Source: Aquificaceae bacterium
GTDB taxonomy: Bacteria; Aquificota; Aquificia; Aquificales; Aquificaceae
Direction: 5' to 3'
Assembly (NCBI GenBank): GCA_015490115.1
Contig: WFYM01000081.1
Coordinates: 1-9,149, forward strand
Length of the DNA: 9,149 bases
Of this stretch, positions 1-5,370 are shown in pieces. The notes under the pieces are model-generated. The model made no database searches. It was not told the origin of the DNA and worked only from the letters and a program-made list of their open reading frames with translations. Both the position numbers and the translations under genes were made by a program. Each line of letters begins with the position of its first letter. Within the stretch, counting starts at the first letter, position 1.

Positions 1-182
1 ACAGCCAGCCTGTCCGTCTTTTCTATGAAGTCTTTTAGCTTATCCGCCACGGTCTTCGGGTTTTGAGCTTGGACTTCGAAGAAGCTGAGCTGAGCGTGGA
101 AACCTTTGCCCTTTAAACCTTTCATGACCTTGAACCTGTTCCTGTTGTCCGTTATGTCGTAGCAGACGAGTAGCCTCTCCAA
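1..182 (-). CDS. cas2: Cas2-like CRISPR adaptation protein, second copy (partial, 3' end outside window)
   Basis: The first 60 residues of a Cas2-family protein are visible; the rest lies beyond the left edge. The N-terminus MERLLVCYDITDNRNRFKVM has the ferredoxin-like first strand and the YDI-D motif with the conserved Asp (D9). It is followed by KGLKGKGFHAQLSFFEV, matching the family pattern of a helix, then G-x-x-x-Q-x-S-x-F/V-F. Cas2 is the structural dimer that bridges two Cas1 dimers in the spacer-integration complex. I chose the TTG start at 180-182 because a near-perfect ribosome binding site (AGGAGGT on the minus strand, 189-195) lies 6 nt upstream and the family motif begins immediately after. 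No ATG fits. The gene overlaps the end of cas1 by 31 bp, so it is probably co-translated. It is clearly different in sequence from the other cas2 at 1048-1308. Family assignment is firm for the visible part; activity is unknown. Confidence 0.8.
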   Translation of the reverse strand, partial: MERLLVCYDITDNRNRFKVMKGLKGKGFHAQLSFFEVQAQNPKTVADKLKDFIEKTDRLA

Positions 183-1051
183 GAGACGACCTCCTCAAGG
201 GCTACTATGGAGTCTCTTATCCTCGTCACGACCTCCTCCTTTATCCCTTCGAACCAGCTGAGGAACTTTGAAAGGGCTTCTTTTTTGAGGTAGAAACCTT
301 CCCCCGACTTTGAAAAGTCCTTCTTTGAAAAGACACCCCTGATCAGCGGGTCTTCTAAAGATTTTGTCAGGAAAGGTCTCACAGGCTCTATTATGTCCGA
401 GCAAAGTGAGGCGTGGGATCCCCTTCCCGTGTGGAGGAAAGAAAGGTAAGGGTCGTATCCCGCAAAGAGAACTAAAGGGAAGGCGAGGCAGTAAGCTACC
501 GTGTAGGTTAGACTGAGGAGGGCGTTCACCCTATCCTTGGGAGGGTTGTAACTCCTTCCGTTGAACTCAAGACCGCAGTCCTTTATGTTCTCACCGAACT
601 TTTCGAACATTCTCTTTGAGACCTCCCCCTCCACACCGAGGACTTCCTTCAGGCTCTCAGCCCTTTCGAGACTCTTGAGGGCGTCCTCTACATCGATCCT
701 GTAGAGCTTTCCTATTTCCTCCGTCTTTCTCTGGACTATGCTTTTTGCTACAGAAACCCTTATCTTTGTGAAGGTCTCCAACTGCTCGACCCTCTTCGAA
801 GCCTTCCCTGTAGGAAACGCATGAAAGAGGGAACCCCTCAGCTTTCCGAGCCTTGTGAGGAAGAAGACCGGAACCTTCTCTTTGAGAAGGAGGTTTACCG
901 CATCACCGCTGAGCGAAAGCTTTCCCATTGTAAGTATCATGTCCACGTATCTCACGGGAACTCCCCACCTCCCTTTACCGTTTCTGAAGACTACCCTCTC
1001 CCCTTCCTTCGTTACCGTGGCAAAGTCGGTAACGAGAACTATCCTCCTCAT
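152..1051 (-). CDS. cas1: CRISPR-associated integrase/endonuclease Cas1
   Basis: A full-length Cas1 of 299 aa, the metal-dependent integrase that inserts new spacers at the leader end of CRISPR arrays. The N-terminal beta domain (about residues 1-75) includes LSLSGDAVNLLLKEKVPVFF. The C-terminal alpha-helical domain carries the three expected metal ligands: E141 (GVEGEVS), H207 (DPYLSFLH) and D219 (LCSDIIEPVRPF). The family signature NPPKDRVNALLSLTY is at about 169-183. An upstream GTG at 1067-1069 would add six residues. I prefer the ATG at 1049-1051 because MRRIVLVTDF is a typical Cas1 N-terminus, the ATG overlaps the cas2 stop as ATGA, and a GAGGTG ribosome site lies just before it. Cas2 genes lie on both sides in the same operon. 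The length and style fit type I or III systems, but no effector gene is in view to decide. Confidence 0.96.
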   Translation of the reverse strand: MRRIVLVTDFATVTKEGERVVFRNGKGRWGVPVRYVDMILTMGKLSLSGDAVNLLLKEKVPVFFLTRLGKLRGSLFHAFPTGKASKRVEQLETFTKIRVSVAKSIVQRKTEEIGKLYRIDVEDALKSLERAESLKEVLGVEGEVSKRMFEKFGENIKDCGLEFNGRSYNPPKDRVNALLSLTYTVAYCLAFPLVLFAGYDPYLSFLHTGRGSHASLCSDIIEPVRPFLTKSLEDPLIRGVFSKKDFSKSGEGFYLKKEALSKFLSWFEGIKEEVVTRIRDSIVALEEVVSWRGYSSATT

Positions 1052-1308
1052 ATCACCTCGATCAGCCACGGCTCGTAAGGGTAACCCTCGAAGACCTCTA
1101 TCCCCTCCACGGGATAAAAGAAGACCCTGTCCCTTTTGGGGTCCACCATCCTCTTTATGGTCAGGTAGAGGGCGTCCACCTCACCCTCGGACACGTTAGG
1201 GAGGTAAAAGACGCTCAGCTGTATCCTGAAGCCGTATCTTGCAAGGAGCCTCGAAACTTTGGCTCTTACCGAGTTATTCGATATGTCGTAGGCAACCACG
1301 TATCTCAT
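1048..1308 (-). CDS. cas2: CRISPR-associated protein Cas2
   Basis: A complete Cas2 of 86 aa, a usual length for the family. MRYVVAYDISNNSVRAKVSR has the conserved first beta strand and D8 of the YDI motif. ARYGFRIQLSVFYLP follows the G-x-x-x-Q-x-S-V-F pattern that marks Cas2. The C-terminal half (VDALYLTIKRMV, then RVFFYPVEG) supplies the second helix and strand. It should dimerise and bridge Cas1 dimers during spacer capture. The ATG is at 1306-1308. The stop overlaps the cas1 ATG in an ATGA junction, so cas2 and cas1 are probably translationally coupled. The upstream ribosome site is weak. A short hairpin at 1326-1348 lies just upstream in the untranslated region. Identification is firm. 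Confidence 0.95.
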   Translation of the reverse strand: MRYVVAYDISNNSVRAKVSRLLARYGFRIQLSVFYLPNVSEGEVDALYLTIKRMVDPKRDRVFFYPVEGIEVFEGYPYEPWLIEVI

Positions 1309-1325
1309 TCCATTAATGGATAAAC

Positions 1326-1348
1326 GTAAGAAACTTTCCTTTTCTTAC
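1326..1348 (-). promoter_or_regulatory. Hairpin upstream of cas2
   Basis: A perfect 8-bp inverted repeat (GTAAGAAA / TTTCTTAC) with a 7-nt loop ends 17 bp before the cas2 ATG. On the transcribed minus strand the loop reads AGGAAAG, a purine-rich sequence resembling a ribosome binding site but too far from the ATG to serve cas2 directly. It could form in the cas mRNA leader and modulate translation or stability. A role is inferred; only the symmetry is seen. Confidence 0.35.
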
Positions 1349-1374
1349 TATCGAATATTCCCTTACTCTATCAA
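1347..1374 (-). promoter_or_regulatory. Possible weak sigma-70 promoter for the cas operon
   Basis: On the minus strand a TTGATA (1369-1374, 5/6 to consensus) is separated by 16 nt from GATAGT (1347-1352, 4/6). It points toward cas2, about 39 bp upstream of its ATG. The spacing is acceptable but the -10 is poor and overlaps the hairpin at 1326-1348. In an AT-rich region such matches arise by chance, so this is tentative. Confidence 0.22.
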
Positions 1375-1439
1375 GGGTTTCGGAGAAAGGTTCAATTTTT
1401 CGACTTAAGTTATTGACTCTGCTGTAAGATCCTATTTTC

Positions 1440-1453
1440 ATGATCGAGATCAT
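1440..1453. promoter_or_regulatory. Operator-like dyad ATGATC-GA-GATCAT
   Basis: A 14-bp sequence with two perfect 6-bp arms around a 2-bp centre, in the leader-like region upstream of cas2. Such short symmetric sites are typical of dimeric repressor binding sites, but the short length and low complexity leave chance as an alternative. No regulator gene is in view. Confidence 0.25.
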
Positions 1454-1497
1454 ATTGAAATTTCGGAGGAATTCGTCTATTCTTTGAGAGAAGCGGA

Positions 1498-1516
1498 GCG
1501 GGTGAGATTCGCCCGC
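1498..1516. other. GC-rich stem-loop within the AT-rich leader region
   Basis: The sequence GCGGGTGAGATTCGCCCGC can fold into an 8-bp stem (seven Watson-Crick pairs and one G-T) with a 3-nt loop. It stands out because its surroundings are AT-rich. No run of T follows on either strand, so it is not a standard intrinsic terminator. It could be part of a structured RNA or a protein-binding site in the leader. I recognise no known RNA family. Confidence 0.35.
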
Positions 1517-1676
1517 CGGCTCCTTGGCTCCTGAATAGGGTTGAAAGTCGTCAAATCCTTGAGCGGTGCAGAGAAGCTGGAATTCATTGATAATCCTTAA
1601 TTTTCGTGACAAGGGGTCTAATTGCGAACAATTCTCAGTCCGAAATGCTTGATTTTCAATGACTTCAAAAGGTAGG

Positions 1677-1863
1677 GTTGAAATGCCCTAAAGAAGAGGA
1701 GGGATTGCGACTCTCTACAACTTTTTTAAACTTCATCCTAAGCCCTCCTGTTGAAATGCCCTAAAAAAGTGGAGGGATTGTGACTCTCTGACTTTGCTGT
1801 ATGTCTCTTCTCGTTTTTCCATGATGGTGCTAAAACCTCCTAAAAAGGTGAAGGGATTGAAAC
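1677..1863 (+). CRISPR. Short degenerate CRISPR array: three imperfect 35-nt repeats, two spacers
   Basis: Repeat units lie at 1677-1711, 1750-1784 and 1829-1863, separated by 38- and 44-nt unique segments. Units 1 and 2 begin GTTGAAATGCCCTAAA. They agree at 32 of 35 positions, and the identity continues 5 nt further (TCTCT), giving 37/40. Unit 3 matches unit 2 at about 26 of 35 positions and differs mostly in its first ten bases. Unit 3 ends with GGGATTGAAAC, close to the ATTGAAAC tail common in type I and III repeats. Units 1 and 2 have ATTGCGAC and ATTGTGAC instead. The tail suggests transcription rightward from the cas2 side. The array is small and decayed, so it may be an old remnant, a minimal active locus, or a regulatory mini-array. 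It sits beside cas1-cas2, which supports the call. Confidence 0.75.
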
Positions 1864-1870
1864 TAAGAGC

Positions 1871-1896
1871 AAAACTAACACCCTCCGCTTAGTTTT
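1871..1896. other. AT-rich inverted repeat after the last CRISPR repeat
   Basis: AAAACTAA and TTAGTTTT form a perfect 8-bp inverted repeat with a 10-nt loop, starting 8 nt after repeat 3. A second pairing, AAACTAAG (1860-1867) with CTTAGTTT (1888-1895), competes for the same right arm and includes the last bases of repeat 3. The site lies between the array and the act promoter and might end array transcription or mark the array boundary. There is no clear U-run, so terminator function is weak. Confidence 0.3.
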
Positions 1897-1942
1897 AGAT
1901 TCCTTCTTCACAGCCTGAACTTAATCAACCTATTAATATGAG

Positions 1943-1971
1943 TTGACAGGTCTCCACTCCTGACTTATAAT
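1943..1971 (+). promoter_or_regulatory. Perfect-consensus sigma-70 promoter driving the act operon
   Basis: TTGACA at 1943-1948 and TATAAT at 1966-1971 are both exact consensus hexamers separated by the ideal 17 nt. Transcription would begin about 6-8 nt after the -10 box, at roughly 1977-1979, only 2-4 nt before the actA ATG at 1981. This predicts strong, constitutive-looking expression and an essentially leaderless first cistron. No operator overlapping the hexamers was recognised. Confidence 0.85.
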
Positions 1972-1980
1972 AGGGACGGG

Positions 1981-2526
1981 ATGTTAAAGAAAAAAACGAT
2001 ATTATATATACTTAGTTGTTTATTCTTGATCTCGTGTAATAAAACGTCAGAGGAGCAACCGATAGCTTTCTCACATAAAGTCCATGTAAAGAAGGTCGGT
2101 CTCGAATGTACGAACTGTCATAAGTTTGCCGAGAGTTCGGTAACGCCGGGTCTTCCCGAGGTAGAACTCTGCATGACGTGCCATCAGTTCGTGAGGACGG
2201 ACAGCCCGGAGGTCCAGAAAATACACGAGTATTGGAAGAGCGGAAAGCCGATAGTTTGGAAGAGGGTTCACAACCTCCCGGGACATGTTCTGTTTCCGCA
2301 CATGCTTCACGTGAGGGCGGGACTGAGCTGTTCCGTCTGTCACGGGAAGGTTGAAGAGATGGACATAGCGGTAAAGGTAAGGGATATGGATATGGGATGG
2401 TGTGTTTCGTGTCATAGGGATGTCAGGAAGTTCGTTGCGGATCTTAATAAAAGAGAAAAGCTGGGAGTTCCCGAACCTAAAGTGAGGAGGGCGCCCTTAG
2501 ACTGCTGGGCATGTCATAAGCCTTGA
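1981..2526 (+). CDS. actA: Pentahaem cytochrome c lipoprotein, ACIII subunit A-like
   Basis: A 181-aa protein with a lysine-rich start (MLKKK), a hydrophobic segment and a lipobox LISC, predicting lipidation of Cys19 after export. The mature part has five CXXCH haem c sites: C43-H47, C64-H68, C117-H121, C141-H145 and C175-H179. It also has extra histidines (SHKVH, FPHMLH) suited to be distal ligands. In ACIII the pentahaem ActA receives electrons from the ActB clusters and passes them to a periplasmic acceptor or oxidase; I recall a helix anchor there, so the lipoprotein form would be a variation. Its place as first gene before actB, 12 bp apart, supports the assignment. The start is fixed by the signal peptide: no other Met lies before the lipobox. 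It has no normal ribosome site within the predicted transcript. A tri- to hexahaem cytochrome of a related complex (such as QrcA) is the main alternative. Confidence 0.85.
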   Translation: MLKKKTILYILSCLFLISCNKTSEEQPIAFSHKVHVKKVGLECTNCHKFAESSVTPGLPEVELCMTCHQFVRTDSPEVQKIHEYWKSGKPIVWKRVHNLPGHVLFPHMLHVRAGLSCSVCHGKVEEMDIAVKVRDMDMGWCVSCHRDVRKFVADLNKREKLGVPEPKVRRAPLDCWACHKP

Positions 2527-2538
2527 AGGAGGGGAGGC

Positions 2539-5370
2539 ATGGACAGACGTGACTTCCTCAAGCTGACTGGTTTGACCGCCTTAATGACCTCCTGCTCGGG
2601 TAGGGACCCCATAAGCAGGTTTATGGAGATGGACCAGTGGTGGAAGGAGGATGTTGTCATCTCACCTCTAAAGCTCCAAGAAGGTCCTCCCAGAACGCCT
2701 GAATATGTTAAAACAACGTGTCTTGAATGTCCGGCAGGTTGTGGTATTGAGGCCAGGATCATTGACGGGAGGTTCAACCTCGAAACCCTCAAATACAAGT
2801 GGCCGGTAAAGCTCGAAGGTATCAAGGGACATCCGATAAACGACGGGAAACTCTGTGTTAGGGGGCAAGCTTCGATACTGAGGATGTACCATCCCGGGAG
2901 GCTGAAGAAACCGCTCCTGAGGGAGGGAAAAGGTTTTAGGGAGATCACTTGGGGTGAAGCTATCAGCAGGATCGCTTCCGCTCTGGGAGGGAAGAGCTTC
3001 TACGTTTCTTCGAGGAAGACCGGCACCCTCGACTCTCTCCTCGGTGATCTTTCCAGACTCCTGAAAGTGCAAAAACTGCCCTATCTGGAGTTTTACTCTC
3101 ACTCGAACCTGAGGAAGGCTTATGAAATCCTCTTCGGCCTTTCCGAAGTCCCGACGTACAAGGTCGATAAGGCGGATTTCCTTCTTACGGTAGGGGCGGA
3201 CCTGTTCGAGACTTTTCTGAGTCCCGTGCACTACGCAAGGCAATACGGAAAAGCTCTGAGGGATGGGCTGGTTTGGTATCACGTCGACCCTACCTACGTT
3301 TATTCAAAGAACAGGTTCAGGATAAGGGCCGGGTCCGAACCGTTTCTCCTCTCCTACCTGCTCAGAGAGCTCCTGAGAAACGGTAAGGGGAGGTTGCCAC
3401 CTGAGCTAAGCGGAGTTGTAAATGTAAGCGAGGAGGAGGTTTTAAGGACAACAGGACTCAAAAGGGAGGAACTGAGGAAGATCACCGAAGCACTCTTGAG
3501 AGCTAAAAGACCGCTTGTTATAGCCGGGGGCGTCTCCCTCCAGACGGGGGTAGGGTTGGAGACGGGTCTTCTCGCGGGGCTGATCCAGTGGGCAACCGGG
3601 GCTATTAATACGCTCGTAGACTTCTCCGTGGTGGAGAACTATGAGGGTGTCTCGTCGGTAGGGGAGTTCGTGTCCGCGTTTGAAGACACGGGCGGAGGAG
3701 AAGTTCTGTTCATTTCACAGGTAGACCTTGTAAACACGCTTCCTTCTTCCGTTGACGTTGAAGGTATACTCTCGAAGTTCAAGCTCAAGGTAGCCCTTTC
3801 CGACTTTCCGAACGACACGACCGACCTCTGCGATCTTGTCCTTCCTCTCACCCATCCCTTGGAGCAGTGGGACGACACAGAACCCAGAAAAGGTCTCCTC
3901 TGCCTTGTAAGACCCGCATCTCCGAAGAGGATCTTTGACACAAAGTCGGAAGGTGAGATCCTCTGTGAGATCCTAAGTAGCAGAGGCTTCAAAGGTTTCG
4001 AGGACTACAGGGAGTACATGAGAAAGAGGTGGAGGTCTCTGGGAGAAGACGTCGAAGAAAGGCTCCTGAGGGACGGGTACTGTGAGGTGAGCAGGAGGAA
4101 GGTCCGTGCGGAACTCAAAGGGATCAGGGAAGCTCTGGAAAATATAAAAAACCTGAAGTTCAGAGACACGGAGAAACTCGTGCTCACACCCTCTCTCAGG
4201 TTTTACGACGGCAGGAGCAGGGTTAACCCCCTCCTGAGCGAGATCCCGGATCCCCTGACCACCATCTCCTACGGGAGGTGGATCTCCGTCTCTCCCGAGT
4301 ACGCGAAGAAAAAAGGTTTGAAAGAGGGGCAGGTGGTTGAGGTAAAGGTAGGCAGGGAAGTTTTGTCCCTCCCCGTTAAGGTCCAGATCGGTCTCGTTGA
4401 AAGCACAGCAACCGTCCAAAAAGGCGTCTTGGCATCCGCGATCCTCTTTGACCAAATCAGCATGAAGACCAGAAGGGAGAAGGGTCTTAGGGTGGACTAC
4501 GGTCTGGACCCGAGAACGGGAGAACCCGTCGTTGTGTTCGACTTGAACCTGAAAAAGCTGAACAAGTTCAAAGCACTCCCTATACTCACCGGTTCCTATT
4601 TTGAAAGGGGAAGAGGCATTCTCCCCCACCCCGAACACCACAAACGCTACAGTATCCTTCAGGACCACGAGCACGAGAAGTACCTCTGGGCTATGGCTGT
4701 GGACACCTCAGCCTGTATAGGTTGCAGTGCGTGCGTTGCAGCGTGTTACAAGGAAAACAACGTGCCTCTGGTGGGTGAGGTGGAACACCTGAAAAACAGG
4801 GAGATGGCTTGGATAAGGCTTGAGCCTTACTACGACACGGGTCAGGCTCAGATAGTTGTTATGCTCTGTCAGCAGTGTGAGAAGGCACCGTGTGAGTATG
4901 TCTGTCCGGCGTTCGCCACCATGCATTCGGAGGACGGTGTGAACCAGCAGGTCTACAACAGGTGTGTGGGAACAAGGTTCTGTGCAAATAACTGCCCCTA
5001 TAAGGTCAGGAAGTTCAACTGGTTCAGATACAGGTGGGACCACCCCCTCGACAAGATGATAAACCCTGACGTCTGGATAAGGCCCAGGGGAGTCATGGAG
5101 AAGTGTAACTTCTGTTATCAGAGGATAAAAGAGGCTTACTGGAAGGCTAAACTCGAAAACAGGGAAGTGAGGGACGGGGAGGTAGTTCCCGCATGTGTTC
5201 AGACCTGTCCAACGGATGCCCTGGTCTTTGGCAATCTTAAGGACGAGAACTCACGCATAAGCAGGGTTCTAAAAGAGAAAAAAACCCACAGGATCTACGA
5301 GCACCTGAATACTGACCCCTCCGTTTACTACATCTACGAGGAGGAAGGACATGAGCGTAAAGAACTCTGA
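2539..5370 (+). CDS. actB: ACIII subunit B: fused molybdopterin-oxidoreductase-like and iron-sulfur protein
   Basis: A 943-aa fusion. Residues 1-20 form a twin-arginine signal (RRDFLK) ending in Cys19, a possible Tat lipoprotein site. Residues about 50-670 resemble the molybdopterin-oxidoreductase fold. They include ACIII-like stretches such as SHSNLRKAYEILFG (187-200) and DDTEPRKGLLCLVRP (445-459). Residues about 715-900 form a four-cluster ferredoxin domain: C726/C729/C732/C736, C777/C780/C785/C789, then C809 with T812, C815 and C819, and C856/C859/C886/C890. The Thr in the third motif leaves 15 cysteines, matching the three [4Fe-4S] plus one [3Fe-4S] set known for ActB. Unusually, C61, C64, C68 and C106 give the complete N-terminal [4Fe-4S] motif of true molybdoenzymes. 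AGGAGG at 2527-2532 precedes the ATG by 6 nt. The gene overlaps actC by 20 bp. A polysulfide-reductase-like enzyme is less likely because the two halves are fused and actD and actF follow. Confidence 0.93.
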   Translation: MDRRDFLKLTGLTALMTSCSGRDPISRFMEMDQWWKEDVVISPLKLQEGPPRTPEYVKTTCLECPAGCGIEARIIDGRFNLETLKYKWPVKLEGIKGHPINDGKLCVRGQASILRMYHPGRLKKPLLREGKGFREITWGEAISRIASALGGKSFYVSSRKTGTLDSLLGDLSRLLKVQKLPYLEFYSHSNLRKAYEILFGLSEVPTYKVDKADFLLTVGADLFETFLSPVHYARQYGKALRDGLVWYHVDPTYVYSKNRFRIRAGSEPFLLSYLLRELLRNGKGRLPPELSGVVNVSEEEVLRTTGLKREELRKITEALLRAKRPLVIAGGVSLQTGVGLETGLLAGLIQWATGAINTLVDFSVVENYEGVSSVGEFVSAFEDTGGGEVLFISQVDLVNTLPSSVDVEGILSKFKLKVALSDFPNDTTDLCDLVLPLTHPLEQWDDTEPRKGLLCLVRPASPKRIFDTKSEGEILCEILSSRGFKGFEDYREYMRKRWRSLGEDVEERLLRDGYCEVSRRKVRAELKGIREALENIKNLKFRDTEKLVLTPSLRFYDGRSRVNPLLSEIPDPLTTISYGRWISVSPEYAKKKGLKEGQVVEVKVGREVLSLPVKVQIGLVESTATVQKGVLASAILFDQISMKTRREKGLRVDYGLDPRTGEPVVVFDLNLKKLNKFKALPILTGSYFERGRGILPHPEHHKRYSILQDHEHEKYLWAMAVDTSACIGCSACVAACYKENNVPLVGEVEHLKNREMAWIRLEPYYDTGQAQIVVMLCQQCEKAPCEYVCPAFATMHSEDGVNQQVYNRCVGTRFCANNCPYKVRKFNWFRYRWDHPLDKMINPDVWIRPRGVMEKCNFCYQRIKEAYWKAKLENREVRDGEVVPACVQTCPTDALVFGNLKDENSRISRVLKEKKTHRIYEHLNTDPSVYYIYEEEGHERKEL

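Larger units (their letters stand above)
1309..1676. other. Gene-free, AT-rich, leader-like region between cas2 and the CRISPR array
   Basis: This 368-bp stretch separates the leftward cas genes from the repeats, which is where a CRISPR leader usually lies. It is visibly richer in A+T than the flanking genes. It contains an 8-bp hairpin (1326-1348), a 14-bp dyad (1440-1453) and a GC-rich 8-bp hairpin (1498-1516). One minus-strand frame (1313-1612, TTG start) stays open for 99 codons and ends 4 nt before cas2. It has no ribosome site and uses CGA arginine codons that are rare in the neighbouring genes, and I recognise no domain, so I do not call it a gene. The repeats read with GATTGAAAC at the right-hand end, which would put the leader on this side. 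Leader function is inferred from position and composition only. Confidence 0.45.

Noticed and set aside
1498..1516. Intrinsic terminator at the GC-rich stem-loop
   Set aside because: No run of T follows the stem on either strand and there is no gene end nearby for it to serve.
1485..1545. Possible tRNA or tRNA remnant around the GC-rich hairpin
   Set aside because: The stem resembles a T-arm in length but the loop lacks TTCGA, and no acceptor, D or anticodon stems could be matched on either strand.
1538..1578. Extra highly degenerate CRISPR repeat starting AGGGTTGAAA
   Set aside because: It shares only about ten bases with the start of repeat 1, then diverges completely, and is about 138 bp away, which does not fit one repeat period.
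1313..1612. Minus-strand open frame of 99 codons ending 4 nt before cas2
   Set aside because: It has a TTG start with no ribosome site, CGA-type arginine codons unlike the neighbours, an AT-rich setting with stem-loops, and no recognisable domain. It is more likely leader sequence than a gene, though a small protein is not excluded.
3973..4674. Long antisense open frame (233 codons) within actB
   Set aside because: It lies fully inside actB on the opposite strand, has low-complexity composition typical of a codon-bias shadow, and has no ribosome site or domain. The same applies to the 204-codon antisense frame at 2668-3282.
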